DNA from: Nocardioides sp. Iso805N
GTDB taxonomy: Bacteria; Actinomycetota; Actinomycetes; Propionibacteriales; Nocardioidaceae
Direction: 5' to 3'
Length of the DNA: 64,000 nucleotides
Assembly: GCF_000364605.1 (NCBI RefSeq)
Contig: NZ_KB822576.1
Coordinates: forward strand, 620,001-684,000
Below, piece by piece: positions 38,147 to 47,635 of the stretch. Under the pieces are notes generated by a model. It made no database searches. It was not told the origin of the DNA and saw only the letters and a list, made by a program, of their open reading frames with translations. Every line of letters begins with the position of its first letter. The stretch's first letter is position 1. The position numbers and the translations under genes are program-made.

Positions 38147-39814
38147 CTACTCCTTGGCAGCGGCGGCTCGCTCGGCCGCGGCTGCTGACGAGGCCGAGGT
38201 CTCGCGCAGCACGACCTCGGGCATGAACAGCAGCACAAGGAAGGCCAGCAGCCCGATGCCGCCGGTGATCCAGAAGACCATGGTCATCGACCCGGTGAAG
38301 CCGACCTTGAACGGGTGCGCCACCGCGGGGCTCATCTGGTTGATGATCGAGGAGTCCTTGTTGAACTCCTCGGTCACCTTCGGGTCGCCCGCGAGGACCT
38401 CCTTGTCGAGCTTGTTGGGCACCAGCTGGCCGGACTGCACGGCAGCCTGGATCTGTGGCGCCTCATCGTGGAAGGCGTCGGCGATGTGACCACCGACCGT
38501 GCCGAAGAGGATCGAGAGGAAGACTGCCACGCCGATGGTGCCGCCCATCTGACGGAAGAACGTCGCGGACGCGGTCGCCACGCCGATCTCCTGCGGCGGT
38601 ACGGCGCTCTGCACGGTGAGGATCAGCGGCTGCATGCAGTTGCCCACGCCGTACCCGACGATGAGCATGAACACCATCACGAGCGGCAGCGGCGTGCCCG
38701 CGCTGACCTGGGTCAGCAGGAAGAAGCCCACGGCCATGATCAGCGAGCCGGCGATCGGGAACATCCGCGGTCGCCCGGTCTTGGAGGTGATCTTGCCGGA
38801 GATCATCGCGGCCGACATCAGGCCCAGCACCATCGGCAGCATCAGCAGACCGGACTCGGTCGGCGAGGCGCCGTGCACGATCTGCAGGTAGAGCGGAAGC
38901 ATCATCATGCCGCCGAACAGCGCCATGCCGACCAGGACGCTGGCCACGATCGTGACCCAGGCCGCCCGGATCCGGAAGAGCCGCAGCGGGATGAGGGCGT
39001 CGTCCTTCATGAATGCCTCGGCCGCGATGAAGAGCACCAGGCCGAGCGCGCCGATGACGAAGCAGGAGATCGACTTCGTCGAGCTCCAGCCCCAGCGCTG
39101 GCCCTGCTCGGCGACGGTGAGCAGCGGCACCAGGCAGATGACCAGGGCGATCGCGCCCATGAAGTCGATCCGGGCCTTGCGCTTGACGTGGTGCACGTGC
39201 AGCGTGCGGTAGACGACGACCAGCGCGACGATGCCGATCGGCACGTTGACCAGGAAGACCCAGCGCCAGCCGGCGATGCCCAGGATGGTGGAGGCGCCGG
39301 CGAAGAAGCCACCGATCACCGGACCGAGCACGCTCGAGGTGCCGAAGGTGGCCATGAAGTAGCCGGTGTACTTGGCGCGCTCACGCGGGCTGACGATGTC
39401 ACCGATGATCGCGAGGACGAGGGTGAACAGACCGCCGGCTCCTAGACCCTGGAAGGCACGGAAGACGGCCAGCTCGTACATCGACGTGGAGAACGTGCAC
39501 AGCACGGACCCGATGATGAAGATGCTGATCGCGAACATGAACAGCTTCTTGCGGCCCCACAGGTCGCCGAGCTTGCCGTAGATCGGGGTCGTGATCGTCG
39601 AGGTGATCAGGTAGGCGGTGGTCACCCACGCCTGGGCGTCGAGGCCGTGCAAGTCGTCGGCGATCGTACGGATGGAGGTGCTGACGATCGTCTGGTCGAG
39701 CGAGCCCAGGAACATCCCGAGCAGCAGTCCGGTAAGGATCGTCAGGATCTGCTTGTGGGTGTACTCCCCCGTCGGGGCGTGGCCGACAGGAGCGGCGGAA
39801 GCGTTGGTTGTCAT
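38147..39814 (-). CDS. MFS drug exporter, DHA2 family (second)
   Basis: Fourteen-helix EmrB/QacA-type permease of 555 residues. LGSLDQTIVSTSIRTIADDL in helix 1 and GKLGDLWGRKKLFM in the first loop are the family motifs; GPVIGGFFAGA is motif C. ATG 39814 is preferred over a TTG six bases upstream. The protein has a long extracellular loop between helices 13 and 14 (AFHDEAPQIQAAVQSGQ region), as in many actinobacterial DHA2 exporters. No regulator is adjacent. It is not a close copy of the exporter at 11739. Confidence 0.92.
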   Translation of the reverse strand: MTTNASAAPVGHAPTGEYTHKQILTILTGLLLGMFLGSLDQTIVSTSIRTIADDLHGLDAQAWVTTAYLITSTITTPIYGKLGDLWGRKKLFMFAISIFIIGSVLCTFSTSMYELAVFRAFQGLGAGGLFTLVLAIIGDIVSPRERAKYTGYFMATFGTSSVLGPVIGGFFAGASTILGIAGWRWVFLVNVPIGIVALVVVYRTLHVHHVKRKARIDFMGAIALVICLVPLLTVAEQGQRWGWSSTKSISCFVIGALGLVLFIAAEAFMKDDALIPLRLFRIRAAWVTIVASVLVGMALFGGMMMLPLYLQIVHGASPTESGLLMLPMVLGLMSAAMISGKITSKTGRPRMFPIAGSLIMAVGFFLLTQVSAGTPLPLVMVFMLIVGYGVGNCMQPLILTVQSAVPPQEIGVATASATFFRQMGGTIGVAVFLSILFGTVGGHIADAFHDEAPQIQAAVQSGQLVPNKLDKEVLAGDPKVTEEFNKDSSIINQMSPAVAHPFKVGFTGSMTMVFWITGGIGLLAFLVLLFMPEVVLRETSASSAAAAERAAAAKE

Positions 39815-39886
39815 CGGCAACTAACTTACCGTTCTCCGCCGGGCCAATCCAAACCGGTTACCGCACGGCGGAGCGAGCGCCGGCGT

Positions 39887-41047
39887 TCACCGTACGGCGA
39901 GCAGCCCCGGGGTGCTCGCCCGACGTACGGCCGCCGGGGCGATCGTGCGCGCGTGGATGTTCTGCAGCAACCCGATCGCGAGCAGCCCGGCGAACATCGA
40001 GGAGCCGCCGTAGGAGACGAACGGCAGCGGGACGCCGGTGACCGGCATGATGCCCAGGCACATGCCGATGTTCTGGAAGGCCTGGAAGCCGAACCAGCAG
40101 GCGATGCCGGCAGCCGCGACCCGACCGAAGAGGTCGTCGGTGCGCGAGGCGATCCGCAGCGCACGCCACAGCACGATGCCCAGCAGTGCGATCAGCACCA
40201 GCGACCCGACCAGGCCGAGCTCCTCACCGGCGACGGTGAAGATGAAGTCGGTGTGCTGCTCGGGCACGTACTGCCCCTGGGTGACGCGACCGTGGAACAG
40301 ACCCTGGCCGAAGAGGCCGCCGTTGCCGATCGCGATCCGGGCCTGCTGCACGTTGTAGCCGGCACCCTTGGGGTCGAGCGAGGGATCGGTGAAGGCCATG
40401 AAGCGGTGGATCTGGTAGGTCTTGAGCAGCCCCCCGGCGACCACCGCCGTCGCCGCCGCGAGCCCTCCGGCGAACAGCAGCGCCAGCCAGCGACGCGGCG
40501 TGCCGGCGGCGGCCAGGACACCGAAGACCGTCGCCGAGAGCACCAGCAGGGTGCCGAGGTCGGGCTGCAGGACGATCAGTGCCGCCGGGACGGCTGCGAC
40601 CAGCAGCATCATGACGACGTCGCTGCCGCCGACCCGGGAGCGCCAGCGCCCCTCGGTGCGCTCGGCCAGCACCAGAGCCATCCCGATCACCACCGCGAGC
40701 TTGGCGAACTCCGAGGGTTGGATCGACATCCCCCCGACGTCGATCCAGGACTTCGAGCCGTTGATCGTGCTGCCCATCGTCAGGACCAGCACCAGCCCGC
40801 CGAGCGAGGCGACGTACACCAGCGGGGCGACGATCCGCACCCACCGGTGGTCGGTGGCGCACACGGCCACCATGAGCAACAGCCCGATGGCGATGTTGAC
40901 CACGTGCTTGCGGACGAAGGCGGTGCTGTCACCGCCGGTCAGGTCGGTGCGGTGCTCGGTCGCGGACCACACCAGCAGCGTGGAGAGCACGAGCAGGGCG
41001 AGGACGGCGACCATCAGCACCCAGTCCAGCTTCAGGGCACGGTTCAC
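39887..41047 (-). CDS. rodA: SEDS peptidoglycan polymerase RodA
   Basis: Glycosyltransferase partner of PBP2 in lateral-wall synthesis, 387 residues with about ten membrane helices. Family features: GSKSWIDVGGMSIQPSEFAKLA, LQPDLGT, GNGGLFGQGLF, PEQHTDFIFTVAGEELG and the C-terminal PFVSYGGSSM. GTG 41047 overlaps the mrdA stop by 4 bases (GTGA); a far longer in-frame reading through mrdA is rejected. Last gene of mreB-mreC-mreD-mrdA-rodA. Confidence 0.96.
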   Translation of the reverse strand: MNRALKLDWVLMVAVLALLVLSTLLVWSATEHRTDLTGGDSTAFVRKHVVNIAIGLLLMVAVCATDHRWVRIVAPLVYVASLGGLVLVLTMGSTINGSKSWIDVGGMSIQPSEFAKLAVVIGMALVLAERTEGRWRSRVGGSDVVMMLLVAAVPAALIVLQPDLGTLLVLSATVFGVLAAAGTPRRWLALLFAGGLAAATAVVAGGLLKTYQIHRFMAFTDPSLDPKGAGYNVQQARIAIGNGGLFGQGLFHGRVTQGQYVPEQHTDFIFTVAGEELGLVGSLVLIALLGIVLWRALRIASRTDDLFGRVAAAGIACWFGFQAFQNIGMCLGIMPVTGVPLPFVSYGGSSMFAGLLAIGLLQNIHARTIAPAAVRRASTPGLLAVR

Positions 41048-43164
41048 TTCTTCGCTCCCTTGCTCTGCCGGGCCGGCGGCAGGATCGAGCCGTCCTGGGC
41101 GAAGGTCGGCAGCGCCTTCGGAGGCGTCACGCCAGGGATCGCGGACTTGGACGTGTCGACCGTCTGCTGGGAGTTCTCGTCGCCCTGAACGCCGTACAGG
41201 CTCTCCCAGACCCGGCGCACCGCCGGACCGGAGGTACCGGAGCCGGTGCCGGCCTGGGTGACGACCATGATGACGACGTAGTTCTTGTCGTAGGTGGCCA
41301 CCCACGAGGTCGACTGCTTGCCCTCGACCTCGGCCGAGCCGGTCTTGCCGCGCAGGTGGATCTCGCCGAGCGGGAAGCCGCCGAACTTCCACGCCAGCGT
41401 CCCGTTGAACCCGCTGTGCGGGACCATCGTGCCGAGCAGCGCGGTGTTGACGTAGTCGATCGCCTTCTTGCTCACCGCGACGTGCCGGGTCACCTTCGGC
41501 TGGATCTTCTTCAGCACGGTGCCGTCGGGAGCGACGACCGCCTTGCCGATCGTCGGCTGGTAGAGCGTGCCGCCGTTGGACAGCGCGCTGTAGGCACGCG
41601 CCAGCTGCAGCGGGGTGACCATGGTGTCGCCCTGGCCGATGGTGAAGTTGGCTGCGTCGCCCTGCCGGAAGTAGTTGCCCTGGAGGCAGAACTCGTGCGA
41701 GAAGAGCTTGAGGAAGGGCGTCTTGGCGGTGCCCTTCTCGTCCATCGTGCAGTAGTAGCTCTTCATCGCCTTGAAGTACGACGCCTTCCACTGCCGGTCA
41801 CCGACCCGGCCGCTGGCCTCCCCCGGGACGTCGATACCGGTGGGCTTGCCGAAGCCGAAGCTCTTCGCGGCGGACGCCAGCGGGTCCTTGGCCTTCGCGT
41901 TGGCGGGGTCGGAGCCGTACTTGTTCCAGAAGTGCAGACCCACCTGGTAGAAGAACGTGTCGCAGGAGACGTTGAGCGCCTCGGCGAAGGTGATCGAGCC
42001 GTAGGACTCCGACTCGTAGTTCTTGAAGTAGCGGTTGCCGATCTGCAGACCGGGCCCGCAGACGAAGTGCTGGTCGGTGGGCAGGCCGTCGGTGATCGCG
42101 CCGGTCGTCATGAACGGCTTCCAGGTCGACCCGGGCGCGAATTGGCCCTGGGTGGCCCGACTCAGCAGCGGGTTGCCCGCCTTCTTGGAGTAGAGCGCGT
42201 CGAGCTGCTTCTGGCTGATCCCGCCGACCCACTCGGCCGGGTCGTAGGTCGGCTCACTGGCCATCGCGACGACACGACCGGTCTTGGCCTCCATCACGAC
42301 CATCGCGCCGGAGTCGGCGACGTAGTTCTTGTGCGTGACCGGGTCGTAGGTCGCCCGGGCGGTCGTGATCGCCTGGTTCAGCGACTGCTCGGCGGCTGCC
42401 TGGACCTTGGCGTCGATGCTGGTCACCAGCGTGTCGCCGGGCTGCGCCGCGACATCGCTGGCATCGCCCAGCTCACGGCCGAGCGAGTCGACCGCGACCG
42501 AGGTGTAGCCCGGCATGCCCCGCAGCCACTTGTCGTACTCCTTCTCGACGCCGGCGCGACCGACCTCGGAGGTGGCGTTGAGCGACTGGTCCTTGTCCTT
42601 CTTCGCCTGCGCATACTCGTCGCCGGTGATCGGGCTGAGGTAGCCGAGGATGCCGGCGGCGTTGACGCCGTAGGGGCGCGGGTAGCTGCGCACCGTCTGC
42701 TGGTCGGCGACCACACCCGGATAGTCCTCGGGCTGCTCCAGGATCTGCAGCGCGACCTGCTGCTTGACGTCCTCGGCGATCGGGACCGGCTGGTACGCCG
42801 ACCCGTTCCAGGTGGAGAGCGTCTTCTTGATCGCTCCCACCTTCTCGCCGGTCACCTTCGCGACCCGCTTGAGCAGCGTGCCCTGATCGGCCTCGGAGAG
42901 GTTGCCCAAGGTGGTCTTGTCGATGCTGACGACCCACGCGGTGCGGTTGGAGACCAGCGGGCGTCCCATGTCGTCGACGATGAGGCCGCGGGTGGGCTGC
43001 TGCACCACCTCGCGCACCGACTGCGAGGCGGCCTGGGCACGGTAGGAGGAACCGTGCGCGACCTGGAGGTACCAGAGCCGGACCCCGAGCGTGGCGAAGA
43101 GGGAGAAGACCAGCGCCTGCAGCACGATCAGGCGCAGCCGGCTGGTGCGGTTGGATGCGCTCAT
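41044..43164 (-). CDS. mrdA: Penicillin-binding protein 2
   Basis: Class B transpeptidase for elongation, 706 residues. One N-terminal membrane helix (11-30), a PBP dimerisation domain, then the transpeptidase: SxxK at Ser346-Lys349 (GSTWKPF), an SxN-type region and KTG near 605 (GKTGSAEVEGKQSTSW). The active site is thus complete. It lies between mreD and rodA, coupled to rodA by a GTGA overlap and 10 bases after mreD, so catalytic and SEDS partners are co-translated. Confidence 0.96.
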   Translation of the reverse strand: MSASNRTSRLRLIVLQALVFSLFATLGVRLWYLQVAHGSSYRAQAASQSVREVVQQPTRGLIVDDMGRPLVSNRTAWVVSIDKTTLGNLSEADQGTLLKRVAKVTGEKVGAIKKTLSTWNGSAYQPVPIAEDVKQQVALQILEQPEDYPGVVADQQTVRSYPRPYGVNAAGILGYLSPITGDEYAQAKKDKDQSLNATSEVGRAGVEKEYDKWLRGMPGYTSVAVDSLGRELGDASDVAAQPGDTLVTSIDAKVQAAAEQSLNQAITTARATYDPVTHKNYVADSGAMVVMEAKTGRVVAMASEPTYDPAEWVGGISQKQLDALYSKKAGNPLLSRATQGQFAPGSTWKPFMTTGAITDGLPTDQHFVCGPGLQIGNRYFKNYESESYGSITFAEALNVSCDTFFYQVGLHFWNKYGSDPANAKAKDPLASAAKSFGFGKPTGIDVPGEASGRVGDRQWKASYFKAMKSYYCTMDEKGTAKTPFLKLFSHEFCLQGNYFRQGDAANFTIGQGDTMVTPLQLARAYSALSNGGTLYQPTIGKAVVAPDGTVLKKIQPKVTRHVAVSKKAIDYVNTALLGTMVPHSGFNGTLAWKFGGFPLGEIHLRGKTGSAEVEGKQSTSWVATYDKNYVVIMVVTQAGTGSGTSGPAVRRVWESLYGVQGDENSQQTVDTSKSAIPGVTPPKALPTFAQDGSILPPARQSKGAKK

Positions 43165-43174
43165 CTGAACAGCC

Positions 43175-43687
43175 TCATCGTGCCCTCAGAGCCTCGGCTC
43201 GGCCGTAGAGCGCTAGCAGGCCGGGCAGCACCAGCGGCGTGAGCAGCACGTCCCAGACCAGTCCGATGCCGATCACCTGCAGCACCTCACCGAAGCCGAG
43301 GGACGGATCGCTCAGCACCATGCCGGACAGCGCGTACACGCTCGTGGCGACGAACGAGCAGGCCGCCATCGTCGCCATCACGGCCACCACCGTGGGGCGG
43401 CCGGAGTCTTGCCGCACGCGGCCGGCGACGTACCCGGCGACGAGCAGGGCGAGGGCCCACCGCCCGGCGAGGTGGTCGGCTGGCGGCGCCAGGTCCATCA
43501 GCAGCCCGGCGGCGAAACCGACGACCATGCCGGTCTGCCCACCACGGGAGAGCGCGGCGGCGACGACCACCATCAGGACGAGGTTCGGCACGACGCCGTC
43601 CCAGGCGAATGCGTCGAAGAAGCTGACCTGCAGCACCAGCGCCACTGCGACGAGCAGGCCGCTCATCGCCACCCATCGCCCCGTCAT
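43175..43687 (-). CDS. mreD: Rod-shape-determining protein MreD
   Basis: Small integral membrane protein of the elongasome, 170 residues and about five helices (GLLVAVALVLQVSFFDAF, GFAAGLLMDLAPP, ALALLVAGYVAGRV). The segment FFDAF ... GVVPNLVLMVVVAAAL matches MreD. ATG 43687 overlaps the mreC stop by 4 bases (ATGA). A longer in-frame reading into mreC is rejected. Confidence 0.92.
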   Translation of the reverse strand: MTGRWVAMSGLLVAVALVLQVSFFDAFAWDGVVPNLVLMVVVAAALSRGGQTGMVVGFAAGLLMDLAPPADHLAGRWALALLVAGYVAGRVRQDSGRPTVVAVMATMAACSFVATSVYALSGMVLSDPSLGFGEVLQVIGIGLVWDVLLTPLVLPGLLALYGRAEALRAR

Positions 43688-44625
43688 GGCTTGAGCTTCC
43701 CGTCGGCGTCGATGATCGCGCGGTCGCTCTTGGTGCCGCTCGGCACGACCACGCCGACCAGGTCGAGGGCGCCGAAGTCGACGTAGGGCTGGACGGCCGC
43801 GGTCTTGGAGGAGTCGCGGACGCTGGAGTAGACCGAGGTGACCTGGCCGATCGGGACGCCCGAGACGTACGGCGCGTCCTTCGTCGACCCCCACGTCACC
43901 ACGGTGTCGCCGGTCGCGGGCGTGGCGTTCTGGTCGATGAGCTGGAGCTCGAGCGAGCCGCCGTCGAGCTGCCCATCGCCGCGCACGAAGCCGACCTTCA
44001 TCGAGGAGCTGGCTCGGCCGCCGACGGTGGAGTCACCGTCGACGATGAGCAGCACCGTGGCGGTCGTGCTCGTCACCCGCAGCACCCGGCCGACCAGGCC
44101 CTGGGCCGCGACGACGGTCATGTCGGGCTTGATCCCCGAGGCCGAGCCGGCGTCGATGGTGGCGGTGCGGTGGAAGGACTGGGCCGCGCCGAGCGCGACC
44201 ACGTGGGTCGGCACGACGGCGTAGCCGATGTTCTCGGCCGCCTTGGTCAGGCCGTCGTACTCGGCCAGCCGGTTGCGGTCGTAGGCAGTGGTGCGGACCT
44301 GCTGCTCGAGCTTGGCGTTCTCGGACTTCAGCTTGGCGAGGTCGTCCTTCATCCCGCTGCGGGTCCGCAGCCAGTCCGGGATCGAGGTCACCGGCCGGGT
44401 CACCGTTGAGACGGCCGATTCGGCGGGCCCGAAGACCTCGCCCACGAGCCGCCGCGCGGGATCGAGCGCGCCGCCGGTCTTGTCGAGGGTGATCAGGGTG
44501 GCGCAGGCGAGCACCAGCGCGATCGCTGTCGAGCGACGCGGGGAGCGAGGGTCGCGCGGCTCCAGGCTGCCGCGCCGGTTGATGCCTTCCCGGCGCACCA
44601 CCGGGCGGTTCTGCAGCTGCGTCAT
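43684..44625 (-). CDS. mreC: Rod-shape-determining protein MreC
   Basis: Periplasm-side scaffold linking MreB to wall enzymes, 313 residues: a basic cytoplasmic N-terminus, one membrane helix (about 30-50), a coiled coil (about 90-115, LAKLKSENAKLEQQVR) and the two beta-barrel domains (GSASGIKPDMTVVAAQGLVGRV). ATG 44625 shares one base with the mreB stop (TGATG). Its C-terminus is short, without the long Pro-rich tail some actinobacteria carry. Confidence 0.95.
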   Translation of the reverse strand: MTQLQNRPVVRREGINRRGSLEPRDPRSPRRSTAIALVLACATLITLDKTGGALDPARRLVGEVFGPAESAVSTVTRPVTSIPDWLRTRSGMKDDLAKLKSENAKLEQQVRTTAYDRNRLAEYDGLTKAAENIGYAVVPTHVVALGAAQSFHRTATIDAGSASGIKPDMTVVAAQGLVGRVLRVTSTTATVLLIVDGDSTVGGRASSSMKVGFVRGDGQLDGGSLELQLIDQNATPATGDTVVTWGSTKDAPYVSGVPIGQVTSVYSSVRDSSKTAAVQPYVDFGALDLVGVVVPSGTKSDRAIIDADGKLKP

Positions 44626-45653
44626 CACCACCGCCGGGTCTCGGTGACGAGGACCTTCTGCAGCGCCTCGAACTCCTCCACGCAACGGCCCGCACCGAGC
44701 GCGACGGAGGTGAGCGGGCCATCGGCGATGTGCACCGGCATGCCGGTCTCGTGCCGGATCCGCTCGTCGAGGCCCTTGAGCAGCGCTCCCCCACCGGTGA
44801 GCACGATGCCGCGATCCATGATGTCGCCGGCGAGCTCGGGCGGGGTCTGGTCCAGGGTCGCGCGTACGGCGTCGACGATGCCGCTGATCGGCTCCTCGAG
44901 CGCGGCCCTGATGTCGGCGCTGGAGACCGTGACGGTGCGCGGCAGGCCGCTGACCATGTCGCGACCGCGGATCTCCGCCTCCGGCTCGTCGGCGGCTGGC
45001 CAGGCCGAGCCGAGGCTCATCTTGACCTCTTCCGCGGTGCGCTCACCAAGCAGGAGCGCGTGCTCCTTCTTCATCCACTGCACGATCGCGTTGTCGAGGT
45101 CATCGCCGGCCGTGCGCACCGAGAGCGAGGTGACGATGCCGCCGAGGCTGATGACGGCGACCTCCGTCGTACCGCCGCCGACGTCGACGACCATGTTGCC
45201 GGTCGGCAGGTGCACGGGCAGTCCGGCGCCGATGGCGGCGGCCATCGGCTCCTCGACGATGTAGACCCGGCGAGCGCCGGCCTGGTAGCCGGCCTCCTTC
45301 ACCGCACGCGTCTCGACCGCCGTGATGCCGCTGGGCACGCAGATGACCATCCGCGGCTTGGCGAAGTAGCGCCGGCGGTGGACCTGCTGGATGAAGTACC
45401 GCAGCATCTGCTCGGTCGCCTCGAAGTCGGCGATGACGCCGTCCTTGAGCGGGCGGAGCGCGGTGATGTTGTCGGGGGTGCGGCCCAGCATCCGCTTGGC
45501 CTCATGGCCCACCGCGAGCACCTCGCCGGTGGTCTGGTTGAGCGCAACCACGCTCGGCTCGTCGACCAGCACGCCGCGGCCACGCACGTAGACGAGCGTG
45601 TTGGCGGTGCCGAGGTCGACGGCCATGTCACGACCGATCAAACTGTTCGCCAC
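44625..45653 (-). CDS. mreB: Actin-like rod-shape protein MreB
   Basis: Cytoskeletal ATPase directing lateral-wall synthesis, 342 residues. The actin-fold phosphate loops are clear: MAVDLGTANTLVYVRGRG (phosphate 1), VVDVGGGTTEVAVISLGG (phosphate 2) and GIVLTGGGALLKGLDERI (adenosine). Presence of the whole mre-mrd operon suggests a rod or rod-coccus cell with lateral growth. About 175 bases separate it from ndk; these hold its promoter and one copy of the GAGCCTGTCG repeat. Confidence 0.97.
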   Translation of the reverse strand: MANSLIGRDMAVDLGTANTLVYVRGRGVLVDEPSVVALNQTTGEVLAVGHEAKRMLGRTPDNITALRPLKDGVIADFEATEQMLRYFIQQVHRRRYFAKPRMVICVPSGITAVETRAVKEAGYQAGARRVYIVEEPMAAAIGAGLPVHLPTGNMVVDVGGGTTEVAVISLGGIVTSLSVRTAGDDLDNAIVQWMKKEHALLLGERTAEEVKMSLGSAWPAADEPEAEIRGRDMVSGLPRTVTVSSADIRAALEEPISGIVDAVRATLDQTPPELAGDIMDRGIVLTGGGALLKGLDERIRHETGMPVHIADGPLTSVALGAGRCVEEFEALQKVLVTETRRW

Positions 45654-45792
45654 AGATCTGCCTCGCTGTGCTGGGGAAGGAGCAGGCAGGACCCGTACGG
45701 CGCTACCCGCTCACGAGGCTATGTGCCGTGACAGGTGATTCTGGTGAGGCACGCCGGTCGGATGGGTCGGGTGGGACGGCCGGGGCGCGGCG

Positions 45793-45807
45793 GCCGAGCC
45801 TGTCGGA
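45793..45807 (+). repeat. Dispersed repeat copy GCCGAGCCTGTCGGA
   Basis: Shares the 13-base core GCCGAGCCTGTCG with the two copies at 18481-18525, and a 10-base core with 62638-62650. It lies in the ndk-mreB gap. Confidence 0.6.
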
Positions 45808-45828
45808 GGCCCAGACGGCCAGCGAGGC

Positions 45829-46248
45829 TCAGAGGCCGGGGAACCAGATGCCGATCTCGCGCTCGGCCGACTCCGGAGCATCCGAGCCGTGCACGAGGTT
45901 CTGCTGGACCGCCAGGCCCCAGTCGCGACCCAGGTCGCCCCGGATCGTGCCCGGAGCCGCCGTCGTGGGGTCGGTCGTGCCGGCCAGCGAGCGGAAGCCT
46001 TCGATCACGCGCTCCCCCTCGACCACCAGTGCGGCGACCGGACCGGAGAGCATGAACTCGACCAGGGGCTCGTAGAAGGGCTTGCCCTCGTGCTCGGCAT
46101 AGTGCTCGGCGAGCAGCTCACGGGTCGCCGTGCACAACTCCAGCGCCGCCAAGGTGTAGCCCTTGGCCTCGATGCGGCGGATGACCTCGCCGGTGAGGCC
46201 GCGGCGGACGCCGTCGGGCTTGACGAGGACGAGGGTGCGCTGAGTCAT
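45829..46248 (-). CDS. ndk: Nucleoside diphosphate kinase
   Basis: Balances NTP and dNTP pools through a phospho-histidine. The 139 residues carry [15 protein letters not shown] at the start and the active His120 in [21 protein letters not shown] 46248 is chosen over an in-frame start at 46293 because it begins exactly at the family N-terminus. Neighbouring mre genes and folC match actinobacterial synteny. Confidence 0.97.
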   Translation of the reverse strand: MTQRTLVLVKPDGVRRGLTGEVIRRIEAKGYTLAALELCTATRELLAEHYAEHEGKPFYEPLVEFMLSGPVAALVVEGERVIEGFRSLAGTTDPTTAAPGTIRGDLGRDWGLAVQQNLVHGSDAPESAEREIGIWFPGL

Positions 46249-46276
46249 GGCGACGAGATTATCCGGGCGTCCAGAA

Positions 46277-46888
46277 TCACGCGAAGTCGGCATCGTGCCG
46301 CATCGCCTCGCCGACGGGGTGCGCGGCCCCGAGACCCTCGATCACGCCGCGCCGGTCCTCGACCGGCCGGTTCTGCGAGAGCTTCGCCTTGGCCTCGATC
46401 CGTTCGACGCGCAGCTCCACGCCGACGATCGCCCGGAGCATGCCGTCGACGTAGTCGGCCGGCGCGTCCGAGACCTGCCACCGGTCGGCGCGGCCGGCTT
46501 CGTGCCGGTCGGTCAGCCGGGTCACCGCATCGCGCAGCCAGGCGGTGTCCTCGATGATCCATGCGGTGCCGGTGAGGTGGACCGCCGAGTAGTTCCAGGT
46601 CGGAACCACCTTGCCGTGCTCCGCCTTCGCGGCGTACCAACCGGGGTGGATGTAGGCCTGCGGACCGGTGCACGCCAGCAGGGCGGGCGTGCCGGCTCCG
46701 ATCGCGCGCCAGTGCGGGTTGGCCCGGGCGAAGTGGGCGATGACCAGGTCGCCCTCCCAGAGGACCGGCAGCAGGGTCGCCACGGGGTAGCCGTCCGGCC
46801 CCGTGGTGATCAGCTCGGCCGCTCCCGCCTGAGCGACCAGCCCTCGCGCCCAGGACTCGTCGGCTGCGTTGAAATGCGGGACGTACAT
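46277..46888 (-). CDS. FMN-binding PaiB-family protein
   Basis: Protein of 203 residues with a split-barrel FMN fold: [43 protein letters not shown] and [22 protein letters not shown] are PaiB/FMN_bind_2 motifs. Named after Bacillus PaiB, a proposed negative regulator, though many members are probably flavin enzymes or heme/FMN-binding proteins. It starts 9 bases after the PPOX-fold gene, forming a two-gene operon divergent from a MocR regulator, so a link to vitamin B6 or flavin redox metabolism is plausible. Confidence 0.88.
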   Translation of the reverse strand: MYVPHFNAADESWARGLVAQAGAAELITTGPDGYPVATLLPVLWEGDLVIAHFARANPHWRAIGAGTPALLACTGPQAYIHPGWYAAKAEHGKVVPTWNYSAVHLTGTAWIIEDTAWLRDAVTRLTDRHEAGRADRWQVSDAPADYVDGMLRAIVGVELRVERIEAKAKLSQNRPVEDRRGVIEGLGAAHPVGEAMRHDADFA

Positions 46889-46896
46889 GGCGCCCC

Positions 46897-47565
46897 TCAG
46901 CCCAGCGCCTCGGCGCGCGCCCGCACGTCGGCGGGCACGTCGCGGTGCGAGTCGGCCGAGGGCACGACGCCGTCGCTGATCCGGCGCAGCGGGATCACCC
47001 CACCCCAGATGCCGGCCGCCACGTCCTCCGGCTCGTCCTCCGGGTCACCGGAGCGCTGCTTCATGCTCGCCTCGGCCAGCGACAGTGCCAGCACCGCGGT
47101 CGCGGCCAGCTCCTTGCGGGTGGGCTCGCGGAGCGTGGCGGCGCGACCGGGGATCATCTGGTCGACGATGAGGTCCAGCGCGCGACGCCGCTCGGCCGGG
47201 TCGTCCACGCGCCGCGGCGTACCGATGACCACGGCGCTGCGGTAGTTCATCGAGTGGTTGAAGCCGCTGCGCGCCGCGACCAGGCCATCCAGCTCGGTGA
47301 TGGTGACACACACGTCGCCGGTCAACGCTGAGGCCAGCCAGCCGGCCGCCACCGATCCGTGGAGGTAGAGCGTGCCGCCCTCGTCAGGTCCCGCGAGATC
47401 CACGCCGTACGCCGTCGGCAGCACCACGGGGTGGCTGCCCATGGTGACACCGAGGTGGGCGACCAGCCCGTCGGCGAGCAGGGCGTGCAGGTGCTCACGA
47501 TCGGTGACGACGCGCTCCTTCTCACGGCTGACGGTGGTGCGGGGCGTGGGCGACAGGTCGGACAT
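46897..47565 (-). CDS. Pyridoxamine 5'-phosphate oxidase-fold protein
   Basis: Flavin-binding split-barrel protein of 222 residues. LGVTMGSHPVVLPTAYGVDL, TLYLHGSVAAGWL, VCVTITELDGLVAARSGFNH and MNYRSAVVIGTPRRVDD match the PPOX-type nitroreductase-like group rather than true PdxH. ATG 47565 replaces a longer in-frame start at 47643 that would overlap the regulator's control region. First gene of the operon divergent from the MocR regulator. Confidence 0.88.
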   Translation of the reverse strand: MSDLSPTPRTTVSREKERVVTDREHLHALLADGLVAHLGVTMGSHPVVLPTAYGVDLAGPDEGGTLYLHGSVAAGWLASALTGDVCVTITELDGLVAARSGFNHSMNYRSAVVIGTPRRVDDPAERRRALDLIVDQMIPGRAATLREPTRKELAATAVLALSLAEASMKQRSGDPEDEPEDVAAGIWGGVIPLRRISDGVVPSADSHRDVPADVRARAEALG

Positions 47566-47586
47566 GGCTCTATCCTCGAAGAGAAG

Positions 47587-47606
47587 TGGCCTGCACACAC
47601 GGGCCA
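47587..47606. promoter_or_regulatory. TGGCC-N10-GGCCA inverted repeat in the PPOX/mocR divergent promoter
   Basis: Five-base arms at 47587-47591 and 47602-47606 lie midway in the 70-base gap. This is a plausible binding site for the MocR regulator, though MocR sites are often direct repeats. Confidence 0.4.
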
Positions 47607-47635
47607 ATCCCACGCGATTTCGACAGGACACTCGG